This document shows positions 17,418 to 24,994 of a DNA stretch of 64,000 nt, piece by piece. A program made the translations under genes and the position numbers. Under the pieces are notes generated by a model. The model was not told the origin of the DNA, did no database searches, and was given only the letters and a program-made list of their open reading frames with translations. This DNA is from Nocardioides sp. TRM66260-LWL (GTDB taxonomy: Bacteria > Actinomycetota > Actinomycetes > Propionibacteriales > Nocardioidaceae), in NCBI RefSeq assembly GCF_020075545.1, contig NZ_JAIQZK010000002.1, forward strand, positions 186,001-250,000. Direction: 5' to 3'. Position 1 is the stretch's first letter. Each line of letters opens with the position of its first letter.

Positions 17418-18593
17418 GTGCGGTCAGCCACGCAGGAACCCGCTCCGGACTCCCCCGCGTCGGGCGTCTCGGCTGCTCGTCCGTACGTCTACCTCGACGC
17501 CGCGTCGTCCGAGCCGCTGCACCCGGCGGCCCGCGAGGTGCTGCTCGCGGCGCTCGAGCGCGGCTACGCCGACCCGCGCCGACTGCACGGTCCGGCCCGG
17601 ACCGCGGGGCTGCTCCTCGAGAACGCCCGCGAGGTCTGCGCCGAGGCGCTGGGCCTGCGCCGCGAGGAGGTCACGTTCACCGGCTCCGGCACCGAGGCGG
17701 TCCATCGCGGGCTCCTGGGCCTGCGGCGTGGTCGGGCACGGGTGGGCGGGGCGGTGGTCCACTCCGCCGTCGAGCACTCCGCGGTCCTCCACGCGCTCGA
17801 ATGGGTCGGCGGCGAGCACCCGCAGGTCGGCGTCGACGCCCATGGACGGGTCTCCCCCGACGCCGTGCTCGCGGCGGTCGAGGAGTCCACCGCGGTGGTG
17901 GCCCTGCAGGCGGCCAACCACGAGGTCGGCACGCGTCAGCCGGTCGCCGAGGTCACGACCCGGCTCGGCGAGCGCGCCGATCCGGTGCCCGTCTTCGTCG
18001 ACGCCTGCGCGGCCGCGGGACGCGTCCCGCTCCCGGAGGGCTGGGCGGTCGCCGCGGCATCGGCGCACCAGTGGGGCGGCCCGGCCGGGGTCGGCCTGCT
18101 ACTGGTGCGGCGCGGCGCCCGGTGGCGCGCGCCGTTCCCGGTGGACGACCGCAGCGATCCGCGGGCCGTCGGGTTCGAGGACGTCCCCGCCGCCCTCGCC
18201 GCCGCGGCCGCGCTCCGGGCCGTGGTCGCCGAGCGCGAGCAGACGGCGCGCCGCCAGCACGCGCTGGTCGATCGCATCCGGGCCGCCGCGGCGGCGATCC
18301 CCGACGTCGACGTCGTCGGCGACCCCGACGACCGGCTCCCCCACCTCGTCACCTTCTCCTGCCTCTACGTGCAGGGCGAGGCGCTGGTCGCCGAGCTCGA
18401 CCGCCGCGGGTTCGGCGTCGCCAGCGGCTCGGCGTGCACCGCCTCGACCCTCGAGCCGAGCCACGTGCTGGCCGCGATGGGCGCGCTGACGCACGGCAAC
18501 GTGCGCGTCTCGCTGACCCGCGAGACGACCGCCGAGCAGGTCGAGGCGTTCTGCGCCGTGCTGCCCGAGGTGGTCGAGGGGCTGCGTCCGTGA
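17418..18593 (+). CDS. cysteine desulfurase-like class V aminotransferase lacking the PLP lysine
   Basis: A 391-residue NifS/IscS-like protein. The fold motifs are present: YLDAASSEPLHP at the N-terminus, TGSGTEAVHRGLLG, the PLP-stacking His in VEHSAVLH (about 120), the pyridine-contacting Asp195 in VFVDA, and the sulfur-accepting Cys340 in SGSACTAS. The Schiff-base lysine is missing: the usual SAHK reads SAHQ (Gln218, codon CAG). The Gln expected in the DAxQ motif is Ala198 (DACA). A conventional desulfurase reaction should not be possible with this sequence. It could be a single-base change (AAG to CAG), a sequencing error or a repurposed protein. It overlaps tusA by 4 nt, so the pair was built as a sulfur donor/acceptor unit. 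Confidence 0.9.
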   Translation: MRSATQEPAPDSPASGVSAARPYVYLDAASSEPLHPAAREVLLAALERGYADPRRLHGPARTAGLLLENAREVCAEALGLRREEVTFTGSGTEAVHRGLLGLRRGRARVGGAVVHSAVEHSAVLHALEWVGGEHPQVGVDAHGRVSPDAVLAAVEESTAVVALQAANHEVGTRQPVAEVTTRLGERADPVPVFVDACAAAGRVPLPEGWAVAAASAHQWGGPAGVGLLLVRRGARWRAPFPVDDRSDPRAVGFEDVPAALAAAAALRAVVAEREQTARRQHALVDRIRAAAAAIPDVDVVGDPDDRLPHLVTFSCLYVQGEALVAELDRRGFGVASGSACTASTLEPSHVLAAMGALTHGNVRVSLTRETTAEQVEAFCAVLPEVVEGLRP

Positions 18594-18835
18594 GCCTGCC
18601 CGTCGACGCCGATCTCGAGCTCGACTGCCGCGGCCAGGCGTGTCCGCTGCCGATCGTCCACCTGGGCAGGCGCCATGCGGAGGTGCCCCCGGGCGGCGTC
18701 CTGGCGGTCGTCGCGGACGACGTCGCGGCCCGGCACGACGTGCCGGCCTGGTGCCGCATGCGCGGCCAGGAGTACCTGGGCGAGGACGTCGCCGCGGACG
18801 GCGTGCCCCGCTACTGGGTGCGCCGGCGGGCCTGA
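18590..18835 (+). CDS. tusA: TusA-family sulfur carrier
   Basis: An 81-residue protein with the TusA signature LDCRGQACPLPIV, whose Cys-Pro-x-Pro cysteine carries persulfide sulfur, then the expected VLAVVADDVAARHDVPAWCR strand-helix. The GTG at 18590 overlaps the stop of the desulfurase-like gene, so the two are translationally coupled. In other actinobacteria I recall these two proteins being adjacent or fused. With the partner lacking its PLP lysine, the sulfur source is unclear. Confidence 0.88.
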   Translation: MSLPVDADLELDCRGQACPLPIVHLGRRHAEVPPGGVLAVVADDVAARHDVPAWCRMRGQEYLGEDVAADGVPRYWVRRRA

Positions 18836-18845
18836 CGCGGCCGCC

Positions 18846-19844
18846 TCAGGCCGGGCGCAGGTGCGGCTCGACCTCCGCGGCCGCCGCGGCGCCGTAGGAG
18901 TCGCCCAGCCGCCCGAGGAACGACGCGGCCGTGAACGCGTACTCCTGGGTGCCGACCGTCTCCACGACGTAGGCCGCCAGCACGCAGCCGACCTGCGCGG
19001 CCCGCTCGAGGCCGAGGCCCCAGGTGGTGGCCGCGAGGAAGCCCGCCCGGAAGGCGTCGCCGACGCCCGTCGGCTCGACGGCCGTGACGCCGGCGGCGGC
19101 CGGCACGACGAGGTCGTCGTGCTCGCGCCGCCGGATGCGCACGCCCTCGGCGCCGAGCGTCGTGACCTGCACCTCGACCCGGCCGAGGATCTCGGCGGCG
19201 TCCCAGCCGGTCTTCTGCTCGACCAGGTGCGACTCGTACTCGTTGGTGAACAGCAGGGCGGCGCCGTCGACCAGCGCGCGGATCAGCTCGCCCTCGCCGA
19301 ACGCCAGCTGCTGGCTCGGGTCGGCGATGAACCGGTAGCCGCGCTGACGGCACTCCTCGGTGTGCCGCAGCATGCCGTCGGGATCGTCCGCCCCGATCAG
19401 GACGTAGGCCGGCTCGCCCACACGGGCGACGATCGGCGCCAGCTCGATGAGCCGGGCCTCCGACATCGCACCGGGGTAGAACGAGGCGAACTGCGCCATC
19501 GTCGAGTCGGTGGTGCAGACGAACCGCGCGGTGTGCCGCGACTCCGAGATGCGCACGTGGTCGCAGACCACGCCGTGCCGCTCCAGCCAGGAGCGGTAGT
19601 CCGCGAAGTCCTGGCCCGCCGCGCCGACCAGCACGGGGCTGAGCCCGAGGGCGGCCAGCCCGAAGGAGATGTTGGGCGCGACGCCGCCGCGGCGGATCTC
19701 GAGGTCGTCGACGAGGAAGGACACCGACAGCTTGCTCAGCTGCTCGACCACGAGGGAGTCCTCGAAGCGACCGGCGAAGGTCATCAGGTGGTCGGTGGCG
19801 ATCGAGCCGGCGATCAGGAGGGGCCCGGAGGCATGGGAGGACAC
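18846..19844 (-). CDS. adoK: adenosine kinase (PfkB family)
   Basis: A 332-residue ribokinase-family enzyme closely matching mycobacterial AdoK (Rv2202c): GSIATDHLMTFAGRFED, KLSVSFLVDDLEIRRGGVAPN, ASFYPGAMSEARLIEL, IADPSQQLAF and the catalytic PTGVGDAFRAGF. It phosphorylates adenosine to AMP in purine salvage. The start is placed at GTG 19844 because TAGTGT at 19853-19858 ends 8 nt upstream; the longer GTG at 19856 lies inside that box. Its position between ctaC and erpA matches the M. tuberculosis order. Confidence 0.92.
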   Translation of the reverse strand: MSSHASGPLLIAGSIATDHLMTFAGRFEDSLVVEQLSKLSVSFLVDDLEIRRGGVAPNISFGLAALGLSPVLVGAAGQDFADYRSWLERHGVVCDHVRISESRHTARFVCTTDSTMAQFASFYPGAMSEARLIELAPIVARVGEPAYVLIGADDPDGMLRHTEECRQRGYRFIADPSQQLAFGEGELIRALVDGAALLFTNEYESHLVEQKTGWDAAEILGRVEVQVTTLGAEGVRIRRREHDDLVVPAAAGVTAVEPTGVGDAFRAGFLAATTWGLGLERAAQVGCVLAAYVVETVGTQEYAFTAASFLGRLGDSYGAAAAAEVEPHLRPA

Positions 19845-19852
19845 GTCGGCCA

Positions 19853-19858
19853 ACACTA
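19853..19858 (-). promoter_or_regulatory. leaderless -10 box TAGTGT of adoK
   Basis: On the minus strand TAGTGT ends 8 nt before the GTG at 19844 and overlaps the alternative upstream start, which it rules out if used. Confidence 0.5.
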
Positions 19859-19895
19859 CCGATCGGTACCCCTGGGCCTACCTCCCGGTAGCTCC

Positions 19896-19901
19896 TAGCG
19901 T
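19896..19901 (+). promoter_or_regulatory. leaderless -10 box TAGCGT
   Basis: TAGCGT ends 7 nt before the ATG at 19909. Confidence 0.5.
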
Positions 19902-19908
19902 GGCCGAC

Positions 19909-20136
19909 ATGACCGATGCCGAGACCGGATCCACCCGCCTGGCCTACGACGACCTGCTCGCCCCCGTCGACCTGCGGGCCGACTGCGAGGCGGTCGCCCG
20001 CTCCCTGCCCGCGGCCGCGACCGCCGCGCCGTCGCTGCTCTACGCCGACTTCCCGCGCGAGGTCCGCAAGCCCCAGATCGCCATCAGCGACGCCGCCCGG
20101 CGTCTCGCCGACGCCCTCGAGCTGCACCTCGACTGA
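19909..20136 (+). CDS. small uncharacterised protein
   Basis: A 75-residue soluble protein: an acidic N-terminus, LAYDDLLAPVDLRADCEAVA, then LLYADFPREVRKPQIAIS and a C-terminal amphipathic helix ARRLADALELHL. I do not recognise the family. It is supported by third-position GC bias, the -10 box 7 nt upstream and a strong terminator 21 nt after its stop. It is divergent from adoK and convergent with erpA. The longer in-frame reading upstream crosses the adoK promoter and is not used. Confidence 0.65.
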   Translation: MTDAETGSTRLAYDDLLAPVDLRADCEAVARSLPAAATAAPSLLYADFPREVRKPQIAISDAARRLADALELHLD

Positions 20137-20157
20137 CCCGTCCCACCCCGTCCGACG

Positions 20158-20194
20158 ACGAAGGGCCCCGGCGCAGTGCGCCGGGGCCCTTCGT
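20158..20194. terminator. bidirectional terminator between a small gene and erpA
   Basis: A perfect 17 bp stem (20158-20174 with 20178-20194) with a 3 nt loop between convergent genes. An A/T-containing stem base (ACGAAGG...CCTTCGT) suits both directions. Confidence 0.92.
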
Positions 20195-20221
20195 CCGGCG
20201 CCGGGGGCGCCGGGGTGTGGA

Positions 20222-20584
20222 TCAGTGGAACGAGTCGCCGCAGGCGCAGGAGCCCGTGGCGTTCGGGTTGTCGATCGTGAAGCCCTGCTTCTCGATGCTG
20301 TCGACGAAGTCGATCATGGCGCCGTTGAGGTAGGGGACGCTCATCCGGTCGACGACGACGGCCACGCCGTCGAAGTCGGTGACGACGTCGCCGTCGAGCG
20401 TGCGCTCGTCGAAGAACAGCTGGTAGCGCAGACCCGAGCAGCCACCGGGCTGCACGGAGATCCGCAGCTGGAGGTCGTCACGACCCTCCTGCTCCAGCAG
20501 GCTCTTCACCTTGGCGGCGGCGACGGGGCTGAGGTTGATGCTGTCGCTGCGACGCTCGGTGGTGGTCTCGACCTGCTCGGTCAT
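20222..20584 (-). CDS. erpA: A-type iron-sulfur cluster insertion protein
   Basis: A 120-residue HesB/IscA-family protein. The three conserved cysteines are in QPGGCSGLRYQLFFD (about Cys49) and GSCACGDSF (about Cys113 and Cys115). It carries Fe-S clusters to apo-targets, and in actinobacteria (Rv2204c) serves enzymes such as those of respiration and NAD synthesis; nadA lies 1.3 kb away. The ATG at 20584 is preceded by GGGAG, with a -10 TAGCAT at 20624-20629, giving a leader of about 33 nt, unlike its leaderless neighbours. Confidence 0.95.
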   Translation of the reverse strand: MTEQVETTTERRSDSINLSPVAAAKVKSLLEQEGRDDLQLRISVQPGGCSGLRYQLFFDERTLDGDVVTDFDGVAVVVDRMSVPYLNGAMIDFVDSIEKQGFTIDNPNATGSCACGDSFH

Positions 20585-20623
20585 GCGGTGCTCCCAAGGT
20601 GAGATGGCGGTACGTCCGACTCA

Positions 20624-20629
20624 ATGCTA
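20624..20629 (-). promoter_or_regulatory. -10 box TAGCAT of erpA
   Basis: On the minus strand TAGCAT lies 39 nt upstream of the erpA ATG. Just upstream is the palindrome GGCGCGCC (20636-20643), a possible regulator site; no clear -35 is seen. Confidence 0.45.
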
Positions 20630-20678
20630 GGTCAGGCGCGCCTATTCCCCGAGCGGAGCGGACGCGACGCGACCTGGC

Positions 20679-21764
20679 TCACCGCGACCAGCCGCGCGCG
20701 ACCCGCTCGGCCAGGGCGGCCAGCGACCCGGCCGGATCGCCCAGCGACCGCTCCTCCCCGACCAGGTCGACGGTCGCGTGCGCCGACTCCATGCCCAGCG
20801 CCCGCATCTCGCGCGAGCCGACGAGGACGCGGCCGGCGAGCACCACGCACGGCCGGATCGCCCGCTCGGCCACCTGCGCGACGCCGGCCGGCACCTTGCC
20901 GGCCCGGCTCGAGAAGTCGAAGGCGCCCTCCCCGGTGATCACGAGGTCGGCCGCGCGGGCGCGCTCGGCCAGTCCCACGGCCTCGGCGACCCAGGCGATC
21001 CCCGGCTCCCGGCGCGCTCCCAGGAGCAGCAGGGCGTGCCCGAGACCGCCGGCCGCGCCGGCGCCCTTCTCGAGGGCGACGCGTCGGTCGGTGGCCGCCG
21101 CCCACTGCTCGAGCAGGCCGTCGACGACGAGGAGCTCCTCCTCGTCGAGTCCCTTCTGCGAGCCGAAGGTCTTCGTGGCCCCGAAGAGGCCGGTGAGCGG
21201 GATGTCGACGTCGCTGGCCGCGATCAGCTCGACGCCATCCGTCGCGGCGCGGGCCGCGGCCAGCTCCACGGCGGAGACGCCGCCGAGCGCCTCCGGTCCG
21301 GCGTCGAGCGGGACGTCGGCGGTGGCGCCCAGGGCGGCCAGCAGACCGGCACCGCCGTCGTTGGTGCCGGAGCCGCCGAGGCCGACGACGACCCGGCGGG
21401 CGCCGGAGGCGACGGCGGCGGCGACCAGCTCGCCGACGCCGCGGGTCGACGCGCTGAGGGCGCCCGTGCCGCCGGTGAGGTGCAGGCCGCAGGCCTGGGC
21501 GCTCTCGATGAAGGCGTCCTCGCCGACGCGCAGCACCGTCGCCGGCACCGGGCGACCGTGGGGGCCGGCGACCGTGACGGCCAGCAGCTCTCCTCCGCGC
21601 GCCTGGTGGAGGACGTCGGCGAACCCCGGGCCGCCGTCGGACATCGGCGCGAGATCGAGCTCGTCGGCCGGCGCGTGACGTCGCCACCCGGCGGCGATCG
21701 CCTCGGCCGCCTCGACCGCGGTGAGCGTGCCGGCGAACTTGTCCGGGGCGACGAGGATCCGCAT
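20679..21764 (-). CDS. glycerate kinase (GlxK family)
   Basis: A 361-residue kinase of the glycerate kinase type I family: MRILVAPDKFAGTLTAVEAA at the N-terminus, APMSDGGPGF, VVGLGGSGTNDGGAG (phosphate-binding loop near residue 130), SDVDIPLTG, FGSQKG and VITGEGAFDFSS. It phosphorylates glycerate to 2- or 3-phosphoglycerate. Corresponds by position to Rv2205c. The ATG at 21764 is 6 nt after TACGCT. It is divergent from nadA with only 85 bp between the starts. Confidence 0.92.
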   Translation of the reverse strand: MRILVAPDKFAGTLTAVEAAEAIAAGWRRHAPADELDLAPMSDGGPGFADVLHQARGGELLAVTVAGPHGRPVPATVLRVGEDAFIESAQACGLHLTGGTGALSASTRGVGELVAAAVASGARRVVVGLGGSGTNDGGAGLLAALGATADVPLDAGPEALGGVSAVELAAARAATDGVELIAASDVDIPLTGLFGATKTFGSQKGLDEEELLVVDGLLEQWAAATDRRVALEKGAGAAGGLGHALLLLGARREPGIAWVAEAVGLAERARAADLVITGEGAFDFSSRAGKVPAGVAQVAERAIRPCVVLAGRVLVGSREMRALGMESAHATVDLVGEERSLGDPAGSLAALAERVARGWSR

Positions 21765-21770
21765 GGACGC

Positions 21771-21776
21771 AGCGTA
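21771..21776 (-). promoter_or_regulatory. leaderless -10 box TACGCT of glycerate kinase
   Basis: On the minus strand TACGCT ends 6 nt before the ATG at 21764. Confidence 0.5.
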
Positions 21777-21837
21777 GGAGGCCCCGGCCGGGCGATCGGT
21801 CCCGTGCGCCGATGCCGGGGCGTCACCCGGTGAGGAA

Positions 21838-21843
21838 TACGAT
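21838..21843 (+). promoter_or_regulatory. leaderless -10 box TACGAT of nadA
   Basis: TACGAT ends 6 nt before the ATG at 21850. Confidence 0.5.
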
Positions 21844-21849
21844 CCGCGC

Positions 21850-23019
21850 ATGACCGTCGATCTCCCGCTGCTGCCCCTCGGCCGCGGCGTCGACCTCCAG
21901 TCCGAGCGCGGCGTCGAGTGCCCCGGCGACCTGCCGCCCGCCTCCGACCCCACCCTCGTCGCCCGGGCCGAGGCGGCCAAGGCCGCCCTGGGCGAGCGGG
22001 TCTTCGTGCTCGGCCACCACTACCAGCGCGACGAGGTCATCCGGTTCGCCGACGTCACCGGCGACTCCTTCAAGCTCGCCCGCGACGCCGCGGCGCGGCC
22101 CGACGCGGAGTACATCGTCTTCTGCGGCGTCCACTTCATGGCCGAGTCGGCCGACATCCTCACCGGCCCGCACCAGCAGGTCGTCCTGCCCGACCTCGCC
22201 GCGGGCTGCTCGATGGCCGACATGGCCCGCCTGGCCCAGGTCGAGGACGCCTGGGACGCGCTGGTCGACGCCGGCGTGGCCGACGAGGTCGTCCCCGTCA
22301 CGTACATGAACTCCAGCGCCGACATCAAGGCGTTCTGCGGCCGCCACGGCGGCGTCGTGTGCACCTCCAGCAACGCCGAGGTCGCGCTCGAGTGGGCCTT
22401 CGAGCAGAAGGCGCACCTCGAGGCCGGCGGCAAGGTCCTCTTCCTCCCCGACCAGCACCTGGGCCGCAACACCGCGGTGCTGAAGCTGGGGCTCTCGCTC
22501 GAGGACTGCGTCGTGTGGAACCCGCACCGGCCGAACGGCGGTCTGACCGCCGAGCAGCTGCGCGACGCCAAGATGATCCTCTGGAAGGGCCACTGCTCCG
22601 TGCACGGCCGCTTCTCCCCCGAGGTGGTCGACGAGCTGCGCGCGACGATCCCCGACGTGCAGATCCTGGTGCACCCCGAGTGCCGCCACGAGGTCGTCAC
22701 CAAGGCCGACCTGGTCGGCTCCACGGAGTTCATCATCCGCACGATCGAGGCGGCGCCGGCCGGCTCGGCCTGGGCGATCGGCACCGAGCTCAACCTCGTC
22801 AAGCGCCTCGCCGACGCCCACCCGGACAAGTCGATCAGCTTCCTCGACCGCACCGTGTGCTTCTGCTCGACGATGAACCGGATCGACCTGCCCCACCTGG
22901 TGTGGGCGCTGGAGTCGCTGGTGGCCGGGGAGGTCGTCAACCGGATCGAGGTCGACCCCGAGACCGAGCGCTGGGCCCTGGTCGCCCTCGAGCGGATGCT
23001 GGCGCTGCCCGGACGCTGA
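21850..23019 (+). CDS. nadA: quinolinate synthase
   Basis: A 389-residue [4Fe-4S] enzyme that condenses iminoaspartate with DHAP to quinolinate in NAD synthesis. Family motifs: VLGHHYQRDEVIRFAD near residue 56, FCGVHFMAESADIL, YMNSSADIKAFCG, FLPDQHLGRN, HPECRHEVV, IGTELNLVKRL and a C-terminal TVCFCSTMNRI. The usual cluster cysteines are in the FCGVHFM, HPEC and TVCFCS segments. nadB and nadC are not in the window; here nadA is a single gene between glycerate kinase and a histidine kinase. Confidence 0.97.
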   Translation: MTVDLPLLPLGRGVDLQSERGVECPGDLPPASDPTLVARAEAAKAALGERVFVLGHHYQRDEVIRFADVTGDSFKLARDAAARPDAEYIVFCGVHFMAESADILTGPHQQVVLPDLAAGCSMADMARLAQVEDAWDALVDAGVADEVVPVTYMNSSADIKAFCGRHGGVVCTSSNAEVALEWAFEQKAHLEAGGKVLFLPDQHLGRNTAVLKLGLSLEDCVVWNPHRPNGGLTAEQLRDAKMILWKGHCSVHGRFSPEVVDELRATIPDVQILVHPECRHEVVTKADLVGSTEFIIRTIEAAPAGSAWAIGTELNLVKRLADAHPDKSISFLDRTVCFCSTMNRIDLPHLVWALESLVAGEVVNRIEVDPETERWALVALERMLALPGR

Positions 23020-23043
23020 GTCTCCTACGCCCCTCAGGCCTCC

Positions 23044-23082
23044 GAGCCGCGCCCGGCTGTCCCCTCGAGCCGGGTGGGGCTC
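23044..23082. terminator. hairpin between convergent nadA and the histidine kinase gene
   Basis: GAGCC...GGCTC and inner CCCGGCT...AGCCGGG arms form an interrupted stem of about 12 bp that covers the last bases of the kinase gene. Probably a shared terminator. Confidence 0.55.
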
Positions 23083-24298
23083 AGCCCGGCGAGGCCGGCA
23101 GCTCGAGCCAGGCGGTCGTGCCGCCGCCGGGCGTCTCGTCCAGACCGACCCGGCCGCCGTGCGCGTCGGCGATCCGGCGGACCGTCGCCAGCCCGATGCC
23201 GGTGCCGGGGATCTGCTTGTGCACCCGGACGAGCGGCTCGAAGACCCGCTCGCGCTGGTCCTCCGGGACGCCGAGCCCGTGGTCGACGACCTCGATCCGC
23301 CAGCGATCGTCCCGACGGTCGGCTCGCACGCGCACGCGCGGACGCTCCCCCGGCGCCACGTAGGAGGCGGCGTTCGCGACGAGGTTCTGCACCGCGGCCC
23401 GCAGCAGGACCGGATCGCCGGTCACCACAGGCAGCTCCTCGACCACGACCTCGGCGTCGCTCAGCAGGGGCGCGAGGTCGTGACGCACCTCGTCGACCAC
23501 CTCGCGCAGGTCGACCGGACCGGACGCCAGACGACCGCCGACGCGGGCGAAGGACAGCAGGTCGTCGACCAGCCCCTGCATGCGGGTCAGGCTGCCCCGC
23601 GCGCGGTCGAGCAGGTACGGCAGGTCGCCGGGCGGCGCGTCGGAGGCCTCGACCTCCTCGGCCATCATCGACAGCGAGAGGTCCAGCCCGGTCATCGGGT
23701 TGCGCAGGTCGTGACTGACCTGCCCCGCGAAGGCCGCGAGCTGGGCGTTGGAGCGCTCGAGCTCGGTACGGGTGCGCTCGAGCTCGTCGACGGTGCGGGT
23801 GAGCTCGCGGGTGCGCAGCTCGAGCTCGAGCAGGTCGACCACCCGCTCGGCCAGCCGGGCGAGGTCCTCGACCTGGTCGCGGCTGAGCTCGCGCGGGCGG
23901 ACGTCGAAGACGCACAGCGTGCCGATGACCACGCCCTCGGGCGTGCGCAGCTGATGGCTCGCGTAGAACCGCACCCGGCCGATCTCGCCGGTGACGAACG
24001 GGTTCGCGGCGAACCGCTCGTCGAGGCTCGCGTCGGTGACGATCACCGGCAGCGACTCGCCGATCGCCAGGTTGCACATGGAGTCCTCGCGCGCGCACAC
24101 CGAGGCCTCGAAGCCGACCGCCGCGACCTGGTGCTGGTGGGTCTCGGTGATCAGGTTGATCGTCGCCATCGGCACGTCGGCGACGTGGGCGGCCACCTCG
24201 ACCAGCGCCCGCAGGTCGGCGCGCGGCGGGTCGACGACCACGCGGTACCGATCGATGACGACGGCGCGTCGACGGTCGACGTCCGGGCTGAGGGTCAT
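23081..24298 (-). CDS. GAF-domain sensor histidine kinase
   Basis: A 405-residue soluble kinase with no membrane segment. Residues about 25-165 are a GAF domain (VADVPMATINLITETHQHQV, SMCNLAIGESLPVIV, GTLCVFDVRP). A helical linker follows, then HisKA with the phospho-acceptor in GQVSHDLRNPMTG (about residue 200) and an HATPase domain with an N box (QNLVANA) and G boxes (DHGLGVPED, GTGIGLATVRRI). The ATG at 24298 follows GGGAGGGAG. No response regulator is adjacent. It lies 98 nt downstream of pspAB on the same strand, so it may belong to the pspA envelope-stress transcript. Confidence 0.92.
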   Translation of the reverse strand: MTLSPDVDRRRAVVIDRYRVVVDPPRADLRALVEVAAHVADVPMATINLITETHQHQVAAVGFEASVCAREDSMCNLAIGESLPVIVTDASLDERFAANPFVTGEIGRVRFYASHQLRTPEGVVIGTLCVFDVRPRELSRDQVEDLARLAERVVDLLELELRTRELTRTVDELERTRTELERSNAQLAAFAGQVSHDLRNPMTGLDLSLSMMAEEVEASDAPPGDLPYLLDRARGSLTRMQGLVDDLLSFARVGGRLASGPVDLREVVDEVRHDLAPLLSDAEVVVEELPVVTGDPVLLRAAVQNLVANAASYVAPGERPRVRVRADRRDDRWRIEVVDHGLGVPEDQRERVFEPLVRVHKQIPGTGIGLATVRRIADAHGGRVGLDETPGGGTTAWLELPASPG

Positions 24299-24396
24299 CC
24301 GGGCTCCCTCCCGACAGGGCTCTGCGAACGCCCCGACGGTATCGCCCGGCGGGGCGCCGCGGGGGCGGTCCGGCGCGGCTCGCCGCGGCGACGTGC

Positions 24397-24990
24397 TCAC
24401 AGACCCGGAGCGCCCCAGACCGCGAGCCAGCGGGACGGGTCCTGCTCGAAGGGCAGCTCGCGGGCGAGCAGGTCGCGCACCTGCAGCTCGAGCAGCTCGT
24501 CGCGGCTCCGGCCACCGGGGCCGCCCGCCAGCGGGGCGAAGGGGTAGAAGGTCGCCTGCTTGTAGAGGTAGACCAGGGCGACCCGACGGCCGGAGGGGTC
24601 GACGAAGGGGACCACCGCGCACAGCAGGCCGGAGCCGTAGCCGGCCGCCTCGAGCCCGGTGGTGACCGCGTGCAGCGCCGTGCTCACGTCGGTGAGGTCG
24701 GAGGGGTCCTCCGGCCGGTCGTCGACGAGCAGCCAGGTGTAGCCGAACTCGTCGACCGACAGGCTCACCTCGGGCGCCTTGGGGTCGGCGCGCAGCAGCG
24801 CGACGACGTCCTGCTCGACCTCGCGCCCCGCGGGGCCGCCAGCCAGGCGGTAGCAGATGCTGGCGTCGCCCGTGGGGCGCAGGTCGAGGCCGGCCTCGAG
24901 GCTGAGCCCCGCGCCGGGGAGCGCGAAGACGTCGGACAGGTCGGCCGGCTTCGGCTTGGTGCGCCCGGTGAGGGTCTGCCACAGGCCCAC
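24397..24990 (-). CDS. pspAB: PspA-associated protein PspAB
   Basis: A 197-residue protein of the actinobacterial PspAB family: MGLWQTLTGRTKPKPADL at the start, LEAGLDLRPTGDASICYR, FGYTWLLVDD, VALVYLYKQATFYPFAPL and a terminal SRWLAVWGAPGL. It is encoded beside pspA and a stress protease in many actinobacteria; its biochemical role is unknown. It starts 4 nt after the htpX stop. Confidence 0.88.
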   Translation of the reverse strand: MGLWQTLTGRTKPKPADLSDVFALPGAGLSLEAGLDLRPTGDASICYRLAGGPAGREVEQDVVALLRADPKAPEVSLSVDEFGYTWLLVDDRPEDPSDLTDVSTALHAVTTGLEAAGYGSGLLCAVVPFVDPSGRRVALVYLYKQATFYPFAPLAGGPGGRSRDELLELQVRDLLARELPFEQDPSRWLAVWGAPGL

Positions 24991-24994
24991 GCGG

